Below are positions 41,610 through 50,911 of a stretch of DNA of 64,000 bases, piece after piece. The position numbers were made by a program, and so were the translations under genes. Origin of the DNA: Clostridium swellfunianum (lineage in GTDB: Bacteria > Bacillota > Clostridia > Clostridiales > Clostridiaceae); the NCBI RefSeq assembly GCF_023656515.1, contig NZ_JAMOFV010000006.1, positions 3,456,036 through 3,520,035 of the forward strand. The letters are read 5' to 3'. The notes under the pieces are model-generated. The model saw only the letters and a list, made by a program, of their open reading frames with translations, made no database searches and was not told the origin of the DNA. Position 1 is the stretch's first letter; each line of letters opens with the position of its first letter.

Positions 41610-43045
41610 TATACAATACCTCTTGCCTTGTTCCTGTATATAGAAGGAGTAGTATGGTTAAATTTTTTGAACACCTTGGTAAAATAAAAATAATCATGAA
41701 AACCACACTTTTCGCTTATATCGCTTATAGGAAGTTCTGTTTCATGTAAAAGCTTACAAGCATAATCTATTCTTCTCTTCGATATATACTCAATAATAGT
41801 TTCCCCTACCTCCTTTTTAAAAAGGCTGCACATATAATTTGGATTGATATAAAATTTTGAAGCTAGGGTAGTGACAGAGATATCCTTTGTTAGATTTTCA
41901 TTTATGTGCTTTAATATTTCTTTTATCTTTCCGTGTTCAACAAGTGAATATTTATCATTATTTTTGTCCGAGAAATATGTTAGCGTATTTTCTTTAAGAT
42001 AATCAATCATGGCATTAACATCGTTAAACTGCTTGTACAAGTCCTCGTAATCATCAAAAATAGACAAGTGTTTTGATAAAATATCGCTACAAGAAAGATA
42101 GGTGATTAAATTGAAGAATATATAGGCTGTTTTAATATTAAAATACCCTTCATGAAAAGCAATACGTAAAGTTTCAATGCTATTTATAAAATGCAGCCTG
42201 TCTTTTCTTTTAAGTGAGTCTGAAATATCCGATAGCAAAGTATTCATATAAGCTTCTTCTAATGAACTGTTTTTATAAATTCCAAACTTACCGCTAAAAA
42301 AAACGCCGTAAGAGGCAATTGAAGCGGTTTCAAGGGAGGTTTCAATTTCAGAAAGCTCTGAAACAGCAAAACCTAAACCAATGCTTTTAATATTAGCCTT
42401 TTGATTAGTGAGAAGACACTCTGATATATTGTGAGGGGATTGTCCATAAACAAGATAACCATATTTATCAGTATTTATTTTAAAACTTATGTGTTTTGTA
42501 CCATTTACAAATTCCAATACATTTTTACCTAGTGATACTAAGGGCGTAATTGACCTTTTGTTATCTGGAATAATTTCATTTGTAAGCAGAATACTTCTAA
42601 TATTGTCAATATCTTTAGTACATATAGCCTCATAAAGAATAAATGGATTATAGGTTTGAGTATTATTTTTAGAACTTAGTCTTAATGAAGCTCTGTCCAA
42701 TAATTCAGTAATATCATCTATTTCAAAAGGTTTAAGGCAATAATCGAATATACCATAGCTTATAGCCTTTTGTGCATAGGCAAACTCTGCATAGCCACTG
42801 AGAATAACAAACAAAGAGTCAGGAAGTTTTTCCTTTGCTTTTTTTATAAGCTCCAGTCCATTAAATCCAGGCATTCTTATGTCTGTAAATACAAGTTCTG
42901 GCTTATAACTTTCTAAGATTTCTAGACCTTTAATACCGTTTTCAGCATCTCCAACTACTTCAAAACCGTATTTATTCCAGTCAACTCCAGTTTTAAGTCC
43001 CTCTATTATCCACTTTTCATCATCTATAATTACTACTTTATACAT
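41609..43045 (-). CDS. yesN: Response regulator, YesN type (receiver + AraC HTH)
   Basis: 478 residues. Receiver with DDEKWIIEGL and phospho-Asp in LVFTDIRMPGFNGLE (about 55), Lys in YCLKPFEID, a central linker of about 230 residues and a C-terminal AraC double HTH (SVTTLASKFYINPNYMCSLFKKEVG; CGFHDYFYFTKVFKK). First gene of yesN-yesM, divergent from the importer genes it most likely activates. RBS TTGGAGATG. Confidence 0.92.
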   Translation of the reverse strand: MYKVVIIDDEKWIIEGLKTGVDWNKYGFEVVGDAENGIKGLEILESYKPELVFTDIRMPGFNGLELIKKAKEKLPDSLFVILSGYAEFAYAQKAISYGIFDYCLKPFEIDDITELLDRASLRLSSKNNTQTYNPFILYEAICTKDIDNIRSILLTNEIIPDNKRSITPLVSLGKNVLEFVNGTKHISFKINTDKYGYLVYGQSPHNISECLLTNQKANIKSIGLGFAVSELSEIETSLETASIASYGVFFSGKFGIYKNSSLEEAYMNTLLSDISDSLKRKDRLHFINSIETLRIAFHEGYFNIKTAYIFFNLITYLSCSDILSKHLSIFDDYEDLYKQFNDVNAMIDYLKENTLTYFSDKNNDKYSLVEHGKIKEILKHINENLTKDISVTTLASKFYINPNYMCSLFKKEVGETIIEYISKRRIDYACKLLHETELPISDISEKCGFHDYFYFTKVFKKFNHTTPSIYRNKARGIV

Positions 43046-43327
43046 TGAATCATCTCCAAAAAAGTATTTTATTTAAGATAGAAAATTTAATACTTGTTAA
43101 CGATTTTAAAGAATAACGAAATTATATCATAAATCAATAAACAGATGTAGACCTTTTCAATTCTTATTAAAAATTTCAGATTGAATATGTAAAAGACTAA
43201 GATTTCATATGGACAAAATTAAGAAATTAGAAGAGTTTTAAATTAATAGCAAATCAAAAAATAAGAAACATAAAAAAATACAATTACATTCTCTATTTTA
43301 TCCATACAGCTTATAAGGCTAGTACTC

Positions 43328-43380
43328 TATAATTATCACATAAGAACAAAAACGTTTACTATATAGATAAAACGGTTTTA
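43328..43380 (+). promoter_or_regulatory. lplB promoter with two CG-centred LacI/CcpA-like operators
   Basis: In the 360-base gap before the importer I see a -10 TATAAT (43328-43333) with no good -35, fitting activation by YesN. Downstream lie CAAAAACGTTTACT (43347-43360; core palindrome AAACGTTT 43350-43357; cre-like) and the perfect palindrome TAAAACGGTTTTA (43368-43380). Both could block transcription under catabolite repression or by the LacI protein at 60088. The rest of the gap is plain AT-rich DNA. Confidence 0.5.
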
Positions 43381-43405
43381 CAAAAATTATAGGGCGGTGG
43401 GTACA

Positions 43406-44365
43406 GTGAAGAATTTAGTAAGACAGCCTGGCATAAAGGAGAGATATTCTCCCGAAGGCGGACTAATAAAAACAATAGCAAATTACAAATATTTTTACTT
43501 AATGGTACTTCCGGTAGTGATCTGGTATATAGTATTTGCATATACGCCGATGTATGGAGTAACTTTAGCTTTTAAATCCTTCGATTACAGTAAAGGAATT
43601 TTAGGAAGTCCTTGGATTGGGCTTGACAATTTTAGGCAACTTCTTACAGATGTGGATTTCTGGAATGCCTTTAAAAATACTTTGATAATAAGCTTTGGAA
43701 AATTGCTATTTCATTTTCCGCTGCCTATTGTTCTTGCCATCGTATTAAATGAGTTTTCAAGAGATAAGGCAAAGAAGTTTTTTCAGACAGTATTTACCTT
43801 TCCTCATTTTATTTCATGGGTTGTACTTTCTGGTATAATTACAAATATATTTAGCACCAGCGGTGCCTTTAATCAAATTATGACTTCTTTAGGTTTTAGT
43901 AATTTCTCCCCGTTAGTCGATACTTCAACCTTTAGGCCCATGTTATATTTGACTCATATTTGGAAGGAGATAGGATGGGACTCAATAATTTACTTGGCAG
44001 CATTAACTGGTATTAATCCTGAACTTTATGAAGCGGCTGAGATGGATGGAGCTAACAGGTTTCAACGCATTATTCATATAACGTGGCCTGGAATTAGAGG
44101 CACAGTTGGTATTCTGCTTATCCTAGCTGTAGGAAATCTTATGAGTATGGGTTCAAGTTTTGATCAGATTTTTAATCTTTATAGTTCTCCTGTTTATTCC
44201 GTTGCTGATACAATTGATACCTTTGTATATAGGACTACTTTTACAACCGGAGCTAATTTTGGTTATATGACATCAATAGGTCTTCTTAAATCTATAATAA
44301 ACCTTATTTTAATATTTATTGCAAATACTACGGTTAAAAAAATGGGTGAGGAAGGCTTATATTAA
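43406..44365 (+). CDS. lplB: Oligosaccharide ABC transporter permease, LplB/YteP type
   Basis: 319 residues from GTG 43406 (GTG 43397 is possible but overlaps the AGGGCGGTGG ribosome site). Six TM helices; opening FYLMVLPVVIWYIVFAYTPMYGVTLAFK and the inner loop EAAEMDGANRFQRIIHITWPGI (EAA motif) are typical of LplB/YteP permeases that import complex oligosaccharides without a dedicated ATPase gene nearby. A shared MsmX-like ATPase must come from elsewhere. Confidence 0.9.
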   Translation: MKNLVRQPGIKERYSPEGGLIKTIANYKYFYLMVLPVVIWYIVFAYTPMYGVTLAFKSFDYSKGILGSPWIGLDNFRQLLTDVDFWNAFKNTLIISFGKLLFHFPLPIVLAIVLNEFSRDKAKKFFQTVFTFPHFISWVVLSGIITNIFSTSGAFNQIMTSLGFSNFSPLVDTSTFRPMLYLTHIWKEIGWDSIIYLAALTGINPELYEAAEMDGANRFQRIIHITWPGIRGTVGILLILAVGNLMSMGSSFDQIFNLYSSPVYSVADTIDTFVYRTTFTTGANFGYMTSIGLLKSIINLILIFIANTTVKKMGEEGLY

Positions 44366-44388
44366 AATTAGTGAGGAGGTAGTTAATT

Positions 44389-45285
44389 ATGGAAAATAAA
44401 TTTGCTGTTAAGAAAAAAATAAGTACTTTCGATATTGTTGTGTATATAGTTCTAGGGATTATTTCAATAATCACCATATATCCTTTTTACAATGTATTGA
44501 TTTTATCCTTTGCAAAATTTGAGGTAATAACAAAAAGTAATCTTTATATATTGCCACTTTCCTTTGACCTATCGGCATATAAAGCAGTTTTAGGTGATTT
44601 AAAGTTTTTCCGATCACTTTTAGTTTCTGTATTTGTAACTGTTGTAGGGGTTACTGTTAATATGGTTATATCGGTCAGCGGAGCGTATGCTCTTTCCAAA
44701 AAGAAAATGCCTGGAAGAAATATCATACTTACAGGAATTTTATTTACAATGTTTTTCAGCGGAGGGCTAATACCATATTACTTGGTAATAAGTAAACTTA
44801 AGCTTGTTAACAATATAATGGTTATGATTATTCCAACAGCGATAAATACAATGTATTTAATAATTATGAAAAATTATTTTAGTACTATTCCGGCTAGTCT
44901 TGAGGAGTCAGCTAAAATTGATGGTGCTGGAGATATGTATATATTGATAAAAATCATTCTTCCGATATCAGCTCCATTTATCGCAACCTTTGCACTTTTT
45001 TATGGTGTTGAAAGGTGGAACGAATGGTGGAATGCACTTATGTTCATTAATGAATCTACTAAGGCACCTCTTCAAATTTATTTGAGGGAAGTTTTAATAA
45101 CATTTAATTCTATGTTAAGTGATATTGCTTTAAATCAAGCTCAGGACAAAATGCTAAAAAATGTGTATACACCTAGTCTGCAAATGGCTGCTGTTGTTAT
45201 AACCTCTGTGCCAATATTGCTTTTATATCCTTTTCTTCAAAAGCATTTTACAAAGGGGATTCTTATTGGGTCAATCAAAGGCTAA
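44389..45285 (+). CDS. lplC: Oligosaccharide ABC transporter permease, LplC/YtcP type
   Basis: 298 residues, six TM helices, EAA loop ASLEESAKIDGAGDMYILIKIILPISAPF, C-terminal YPFLQKHFTKGILIGSIKG, the hallmark end of YtcP/LplC. Twenty-three bases after lplB, RBS GAGGAGGTAG. Forms a heterodimer with LplB. Confidence 0.92.
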   Translation: MENKFAVKKKISTFDIVVYIVLGIISIITIYPFYNVLILSFAKFEVITKSNLYILPLSFDLSAYKAVLGDLKFFRSLLVSVFVTVVGVTVNMVISVSGAYALSKKKMPGRNIILTGILFTMFFSGGLIPYYLVISKLKLVNNIMVMIIPTAINTMYLIIMKNYFSTIPASLEESAKIDGAGDMYILIKIILPISAPFIATFALFYGVERWNEWWNALMFINESTKAPLQIYLREVLITFNSMLSDIALNQAQDKMLKNVYTPSLQMAAVVITSVPILLLYPFLQKHFTKGILIGSIKG

Positions 45286-45319
45286 CTTATTCTCGAGTAG
45301 TCATCTATTATAGTAAATA

Positions 45320-45351
45320 ACCATAATGCATGCTAAAATGTGCATTATGGT
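45320..45351 (+). terminator. Stem-loop between lplC and the binding-protein gene
   Basis: The perfect 11-bp stem ACCATAATGCA (45320-45330) / TGCATTATGGT (45341-45351) has no strong T-run after it. It may protect mRNA ends or attenuate so that the binding protein and permeases are made in different amounts. Confidence 0.5.
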
Positions 45352-45388
45352 ATTTAAATAAAAATTATAAAATTAGGGGGAAGTTTTT

Positions 45389-47005
45389 ATGCAAAGAATT
45401 AAAAAATTTCTTGCACTTGCAATGAGTGCTATGGTACTTTCTGGAGTACTAGCTGGCTGCAGCTCTAAAGCAACTGATTCAGCAAGCACAAAAGAGTCTT
45501 CTACAAGCTCATCAGAAGATCCTTTTAAAGAAAAAATTGAGATATCAGTTGCGTTTTGGGATATTGAGAACTTTGCAAGTAAGTTTTCAGAAGATAAGAT
45601 ATTCCAAGAGATTACTAAAAAACTTAATATTACAATAAAACCTGTAAACGTTACCTGGGATGATTACGCCCAAAAACTTCAGATGTGGGCTGCTTCAGGA
45701 CAGCTACCAGATATATTTGCTACAGATGCTATTGGAACTCAGTATTACAGAAACTGGACTTCACAAGGAATAGTAAAGGCCCTTCCAAGTGATATGAGCA
45801 AGTATCCAAACCTTCAAAAGTATTTTGAAGCGCCTGATATAAAAGGGTTGAAGGAAAATGGAAAGTATTATGCTATTCCAAGAAGAATGTTTCCTTCGGT
45901 GGACTGGAGTGTTCTTGACAGACCAGTAATATATAGATGGGACCTTGCACAGAAGGCTGGGATAACAAAAGAACCTGAAACTTGGGATGAATTTCAAGCA
46001 ATGCTAAAAGCAATTGTTGAAAAAGACCCAGAAGGAAAGAAAATAACTGGACTTACCTCAAGTACAACTAAAATGATAGGAGGCCTATTCTGGCTTTACA
46101 GCAATCCAGCTGCAACAAGTGACGGAAGCGGAAGCGACTTTAAGTGGGTTAAAGAAGATGGTAAGTATGTTCCAGCAGTATTTTCAAAAGGCACATTGCC
46201 ATCCCTAGAGAATATGAGAAAAATGTATAATGATGGAATAGTTGACCCGGATATAGCGCTAACCAAGCCAACCGTTGCTTACGACAAATTTGCTTCTGGT
46301 AAGTCTGCGGCACTACTAGCTGGAGGAGGCTTTATCAATTTGGATAATGAAATTGATGCAAAAAGATGGCAAAAAGCTTATCCAGGTGTAGATATTAACA
46401 CAGCTGTAAAGGTTTTAAAACCTCTTAAGAATTCAAGTGGTGAAAGATACCATGCTGCATTTAAGACATACTGGTCAGAAAGCTATATTAGTTCCAAAGT
46501 AGATGATAAAAAGCTTGACAGAATAATGAGACTATACGATTATATTATTTCTCCTGAGGGTAAAGACCTTCTTACTTATGGTATAAAAGATGTTGATTAC
46601 AAAGTAGAAGGAGATAAAAAGATTCCATTAACTGAAAACTTAAATACAAAGTATCCTGCAAAAGGACTCCTTAAAGATTTAGTAGCATATGAAACTTCAG
46701 ATTCCTACAAAATGGATAATCCAAAGATTGCAAATGTAAAAACAAGACAAGAAGCTGTAAACTATATTGATTGGGTAATTAAGAATACTAAAGTGCCAGA
46801 TTATAAAATTGAGCTTACATATTTATCAACTCCTACAAAAGATAAATTTACTGTGATGGACCATGATGATCTTCTAAAGATTATGCTAGGTAAAGAACCA
46901 GTAGATAAGATGTGGAATGATTTGCTTAATGGTTATAAAGGAAAAGGCCTTGATAAAATGATTGAAGAAGTGAATGCGAAAGCAAAAGAAATGGGAATAA
47001 ACTAG
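45389..47005 (+). CDS. lplA: Oligosaccharide-binding lipoprotein, LplA/YtcQ type
   Basis: 538 residues. Signal peptide with lipobox VLAGC (Cys24), Ser/Thr-rich linker to about 48, then a type-1 extracellular solute-binding fold (SVAFWDIENFASKFSEDKIFQEI, WDDYAQKLQMWAASGQLPDIFATD, TWDEFQAMLKAI, MRLYDYIISPEG). Its large size is typical of binders of long or branched oligosaccharides. Same unit as the permeases, followed by a terminator. Ligand inferred from the neighbouring enzymes. Confidence 0.9.
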   Translation: MQRIKKFLALAMSAMVLSGVLAGCSSKATDSASTKESSTSSSEDPFKEKIEISVAFWDIENFASKFSEDKIFQEITKKLNITIKPVNVTWDDYAQKLQMWAASGQLPDIFATDAIGTQYYRNWTSQGIVKALPSDMSKYPNLQKYFEAPDIKGLKENGKYYAIPRRMFPSVDWSVLDRPVIYRWDLAQKAGITKEPETWDEFQAMLKAIVEKDPEGKKITGLTSSTTKMIGGLFWLYSNPAATSDGSGSDFKWVKEDGKYVPAVFSKGTLPSLENMRKMYNDGIVDPDIALTKPTVAYDKFASGKSAALLAGGGFINLDNEIDAKRWQKAYPGVDINTAVKVLKPLKNSSGERYHAAFKTYWSESYISSKVDDKKLDRIMRLYDYIISPEGKDLLTYGIKDVDYKVEGDKKIPLTENLNTKYPAKGLLKDLVAYETSDSYKMDNPKIANVKTRQEAVNYIDWVIKNTKVPDYKIELTYLSTPTKDKFTVMDHDDLLKIMLGKEPVDKMWNDLLNGYKGKGLDKMIEEVNAKAKEMGIN

Positions 47006-47027
47006 CTTATCCTGAAATGTAAAAAAG

Positions 47028-47065
47028 CTCCATAGATTTATGAAATAAGTCTATGGGGTTTTTTG
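47028..47065 (+). terminator. Terminator after the binding-protein gene
   Basis: A stem near CTCCATAGATTTA (47028-47040) / TAAGTCTATGGGG (47046-47058) is followed by TTTTTTG. Confidence 0.75.
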
Positions 47066-47188
47066 TGAATTGCTAGAATAATTATTAATTTATAAAAATT
47101 GTAATCTCTAGTGGTTAGAAAAAATATTATAGTAAATTAACATTATAAACAAAGTGAAGTTTTTTATTATAAATATATGAGGTGGGTT

Positions 47189-49066
47189 ATGGATATTTAT
47201 TTTAACGGAGACATTAATGCTCTTAATGGAGGTATTGAAATATTAGGAAAACAGCTATGTTTTGAAGTTTCTGAAAAGGGTATACCTGTAATAGTAGAAA
47301 TGCGTAGTGGTTGTATTGAAGTGGGTTTTAAAGAAGGACGTGGCTATATAAAAGCGGAACGAAAGATTCATTTTTTTAGAGCATTAGGTTTGTTTGTAGA
47401 ACATATGAGAAAAGGTGAGGATTTTTGCATTATAGAAGAGCCACAATTTGAAATGAATGGAATTATGGTTGACGTTTCAAGAAATGCAGTCTTAAAGGTA
47501 AAAAGTATAAAAAAGCTGCTTGAGAATATGGCTACAATGGGATTGGACATGATGATGCTTTATACGGAAGATACCTATGAAATATCTGGCAAGCCATATT
47601 TTGGATATATGCGTGGAAGATATAGTTTTAATGAGTTAAAAGAATGTGATGATTATGCTGATATATTTGGAATAGAAATCGTACCCTGCATTCAGACATT
47701 AGGGCATCTAGAGCAGGCTTTGAAGTGGAGTTATGCAAATAACATTAGGGATACTTCAGATATTTTACTTGAAGGCTGTGAGGAGACGTACGTATTTATT
47801 GAAGATATGATAAAAGCTGCTTCTGCTCAGTTCAGAAGCAAAAAAATACACTTAGGCATGGACGAAGCTCATAATCTTGGATTAGGAAGATATCTTGATA
47901 AAAATGGATATAGCAAAAGATTTGATATTATGAGCAGACATATAAATAAGGTAAAAGAAATAACTGATAAGTATGGCCTTGAGCCTATGATATGGAGCGA
48001 TATGTACTTTAGGCTCGGATCAAAGGCGGGAGAATATTATGATTTAGCTTCAGAGATACCTGCTGAAATAATTGATGAAATTCCAGAGAATTTGGACTTA
48101 GTATATTGGGATTATTATCACAATGAAGAAATAATCTATACAGAGTTTTTAAAGAAACATAAGACTATGGGCGATAATACCATTTTTGCTGGCGGAATAT
48201 GGACCTGGAACGGTATGGCAGTAAATTATCATAAGTCCTTTGTTACTACAAATGCAGGCTTAAGCGCATGTAAAAAGGAAGGAATAAAGAAAGTATTTGC
48301 TACTCTATGGGGTGATAATGGAGCAGAAACGAATGTATTTACAGCTCTTTTAGGTCTGCAGCTTTTTGCAGAGCATGGATATTCAAAGGATATTAGCATG
48401 AAGAAATTAAGAGAAAGATTTGAATTCTGCACTAAAGGAAAATATGATGCATTTATGGATTTATCATGTATAGACACACTGCCTGAATTAAAATCTGATA
48501 TTGCAAACCCGTCAAAATATTTACTCTGGCAGGATATATTAATAGGCTTGTTTGATAAGCATGTTGAAGGCCTTGATCTTAAGAAATACTATTCTAATAC
48601 AGAAGAAATAATGTTAAGACATGTTGACGATAACAAGGAATGGGGATTTGTTTTTAATATGCCTGCAAAACTATGTTCTGTATTGAAAATTAAAAGCACT
48701 CTGGGAGTGGAGATTAAAAAATTCTATGATTTGAAAGACGTTGAGGCCTTGCAAAATATTTCACAAAACACACTTCCAGAGCTTTACAACAAAATAAATG
48801 ACTTAAGACTATCTCATAGAGAACAGTGGTTATACACATGTAAGCCTTTCGGATGGGAAGTAATTGACATTAGGTATGGAGGAACTTTAGCAAGGATAAA
48901 TACAGCAATAGATAGGCTTAATCAGTATGTAAAGGGTGATATTGACAATATTGAAGAACTTGAAGAAGAAAGGTTGTTCTTCAACCATGGAGATATGCCT
49001 TTAGAGCAAGGTTTCGGATCCTGCAACCTGTATCATAGAATTGTTTCAGCAAGTCCTATTGGCTAG
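47189..49066 (+). CDS. Glycoside hydrolase family 20, cytoplasmic beta-N-acetylhexosaminidase
   Basis: About 625 residues. N-terminal GH20b-like domain (to about 85) with FFRALGLFVEHMRKG, then a TIM barrel: FEMNGIMVDVSRNAVLKV, IVPCIQTLGHLEQALKW and the catalytic Asp-Glu pair in IHLGMDEAHNLG, followed by WSDMYFR and VYWDYYHNEE. GH20 enzymes use substrate-assisted catalysis with the N-acetyl group, releasing GlcNAc or GalNAc from non-reducing ends. No signal peptide, as in the intracellular GH20C-type enzymes. ATG 47189 is preferred over 47177, because GAGGTGGG lies between them. Role: removing hexosamine from imported oligosaccharides. Confidence 0.87.
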   Translation: MDIYFNGDINALNGGIEILGKQLCFEVSEKGIPVIVEMRSGCIEVGFKEGRGYIKAERKIHFFRALGLFVEHMRKGEDFCIIEEPQFEMNGIMVDVSRNAVLKVKSIKKLLENMATMGLDMMMLYTEDTYEISGKPYFGYMRGRYSFNELKECDDYADIFGIEIVPCIQTLGHLEQALKWSYANNIRDTSDILLEGCEETYVFIEDMIKAASAQFRSKKIHLGMDEAHNLGLGRYLDKNGYSKRFDIMSRHINKVKEITDKYGLEPMIWSDMYFRLGSKAGEYYDLASEIPAEIIDEIPENLDLVYWDYYHNEEIIYTEFLKKHKTMGDNTIFAGGIWTWNGMAVNYHKSFVTTNAGLSACKKEGIKKVFATLWGDNGAETNVFTALLGLQLFAEHGYSKDISMKKLRERFEFCTKGKYDAFMDLSCIDTLPELKSDIANPSKYLLWQDILIGLFDKHVEGLDLKKYYSNTEEIMLRHVDDNKEWGFVFNMPAKLCSVLKIKSTLGVEIKKFYDLKDVEALQNISQNTLPELYNKINDLRLSHREQWLYTCKPFGWEVIDIRYGGTLARINTAIDRLNQYVKGDIDNIEELEEERLFFNHGDMPLEQGFGSCNLYHRIVSASPIG

Positions 49067-49124
49067 TCTATATCACTAAGAATAGAAGAAAAAACTTAAT
49101 GTAATTTTACCTGAGGTTGATTAA

Positions 49125-49300
49125 ATGCGTGAAAATTATATTGGAGTTATAGACAATCCAGTGGGTGAAACATCATATCTTGATACTTAGAATGAAGATG
49201 GTCATCTATTCAAAATGCTTATTCAGCTACATCTACCTGCTTACCGACTAGAGCAGCTATATTAAATTGACTAAGGGGATAGAGCAATGGAAAGTAGTAT
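49125..49300 (+). pseudogene. Remnant of a Cys-type sulfatase N-terminus
   Basis: The stretch reads MRENYIGVIDNPVGETSYLDT, an in-frame TAG (49188-49190), NEDGHLFK, a one-base deletion near 49212-49215, then AYSATSTCLPTRAAIL before a TGA. This aligns with residues about 13-60 of the intact sulfatase at 58587 ([38 protein letters not shown]), including the C-x-P-x-R site. Nucleotide similarity continues weakly to about 49300; the remaining 400 or so codons are missing. It occupies the 329-base gap before the next sulfatase; nothing else is seen there. Confidence 0.85.
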
Positions 49301-49395
49301 TTTTGCAAGGACTATTAAGGGGACATGGATTAATATAGTTAATTAGCGAGGCTTAGTACAATAAGTTATGTGGTAAAAGAAATAGGAGGAAGGTA

Positions 49396-50796
49396 ATGAA
49401 TAACCTAAACAGACGTCCTAATATAGTGTTTATTTTAATAGATGATATGGGCTGGAAAGATCTAAGCTGCTATGGCAGTGAGTTCTATGAAACACCTAAT
49501 ATTGACAAGCTGGCAAAAGAAGGCATGATTTTTACAGAGGCTTATGCAGCCTGCCCGGTTTGCTCTCCAACAAGGGCTAGTATAATGAGTGGTAAATACC
49601 CTGCTAGAGTAGGGGTAACCGATTGGATTGGCGCTCATACGAGAGGAAAGCTTATTGATGCACCATATGTGAAATATCTGCCTCTTGAAGAAAAAAGCTT
49701 GGCACAATCCTTAAAAGAGGGAGGATACCATACCTGGCATGTGGGCAAGTGGCACCTAGGAACCAACAAATATTATCCTGATAAACATGGCTTTGAGGTA
49801 AATATAGGAGGCTGCCATATTGGTCACCCAGCTAGTGGATACTTCAGCCCTTACCATATTGAAACACTTAGTGAGGGTAACCAGGGAGAATATTTAACGG
49901 ATAGATTGACGGATGAAGCTATAAATTTTATTAATAATAATGATGATAAGCCATTTTTCCTTAACTTATGGCATTATACAGTGCATACACCGATACAAGC
50001 AAAAGAAGAAGATGTAAATCGATTTAAAGAAAAAGCAAAAATTTTAGGCCTTGACAAAGTGAAAGACATGAAGGAAGAGGAGCTGTTTCCATGCTATCAT
50101 AAGAAGAATTTAAGGGTTCAAAGGAGAATTGTGCAATCGGATCCGGAATATGCTGCTATGATTTATAATCTTGACTGGAATGTAGGAAGATTAATGAAGG
50201 TGCTGGAAGAAACAGGACAGGCTGATAATACTGTAATTTTCTTTACATCCGATAATGGTGGACTAGCTACTGCTGAAGGTTCACCAACCTGTAATGCGCC
50301 GTTAAGTGAGGGGAAGGGATGGATGTATGAAGGTGGAGTTCGTGAACCGCTATTAGTAAAGTGGCCAGGAGTAATAGCTCCAGGGAGCATTTGCAAAGAG
50401 CCTGTTTCATCTCCAGACTTTTATCCTACAATACTAGAAATTGCAGAACTTCCACTAGTTCCAGAGCAGCATACAGATGGTATCAGCTTCACGCCTTTAC
50501 TTAAGGGCGATGAAACCTTTGAGAGAGGCCCGATATTTTGGCATTATCCTCATTACGGAAACCAAGGCGGAAGTCCGAGCTGTTCTATAAGAATGGGCAA
50601 CTATAAGCTAATTATGTTTTTCGAAGATAATAGGCTTGAACTCTATAACTTAGAAGAAGATATTAGTGAAAAAGTAAATTTGGCTAACAAGCTTCCTGAA
50701 ATAGCTTTGGAAATGCATGAGAGGTTAGTTAAATGGATAAACAGCATAGATGCAAAAATTCCAGCACCTAACCCAGAATATGTGGCTTGGAGATAG
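49396..50796 (+). CDS. Sulfatase (formylglycine-dependent, Cys type)
   Basis: 466 residues, alkaline-phosphatase-like fold. Metal site PNIVFILIDDMGWKDLSCYG, active-site Cys in ACPVCSPTRASIMSGKYPARVG (about residue 53; C-S-P-T-R), WHVGKWHLG, HYTVHTPIQAKEED, and the second metal site VIFFTSDNGG. The Cys must be converted to formylglycine by an anaerobic radical-SAM maturase not in this window. No signal peptide, so it should act in the cytoplasm on imported sulfated sugars. The sugar and position cannot be read. RBS AGGAGGAAGG. Confidence 0.93.
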   Translation: MNNLNRRPNIVFILIDDMGWKDLSCYGSEFYETPNIDKLAKEGMIFTEAYAACPVCSPTRASIMSGKYPARVGVTDWIGAHTRGKLIDAPYVKYLPLEEKSLAQSLKEGGYHTWHVGKWHLGTNKYYPDKHGFEVNIGGCHIGHPASGYFSPYHIETLSEGNQGEYLTDRLTDEAINFINNNDDKPFFLNLWHYTVHTPIQAKEEDVNRFKEKAKILGLDKVKDMKEEELFPCYHKKNLRVQRRIVQSDPEYAAMIYNLDWNVGRLMKVLEETGQADNTVIFFTSDNGGLATAEGSPTCNAPLSEGKGWMYEGGVREPLLVKWPGVIAPGSICKEPVSSPDFYPTILEIAELPLVPEQHTDGISFTPLLKGDETFERGPIFWHYPHYGNQGGSPSCSIRMGNYKLIMFFEDNRLELYNLEEDISEKVNLANKLPEIALEMHERLVKWINSIDAKIPAPNPEYVAWR

Positions 50797-50911
50797 AGCA
50801 TAGGTATAAGACTTCAGTTGAGGCATGGCCACTAAGTAATTGAAATACCATATTTCATACTATGGAAAGAAACGGCTATTTAAAATTATAAAATCGCTGG
50901 GAGGTTTAATT

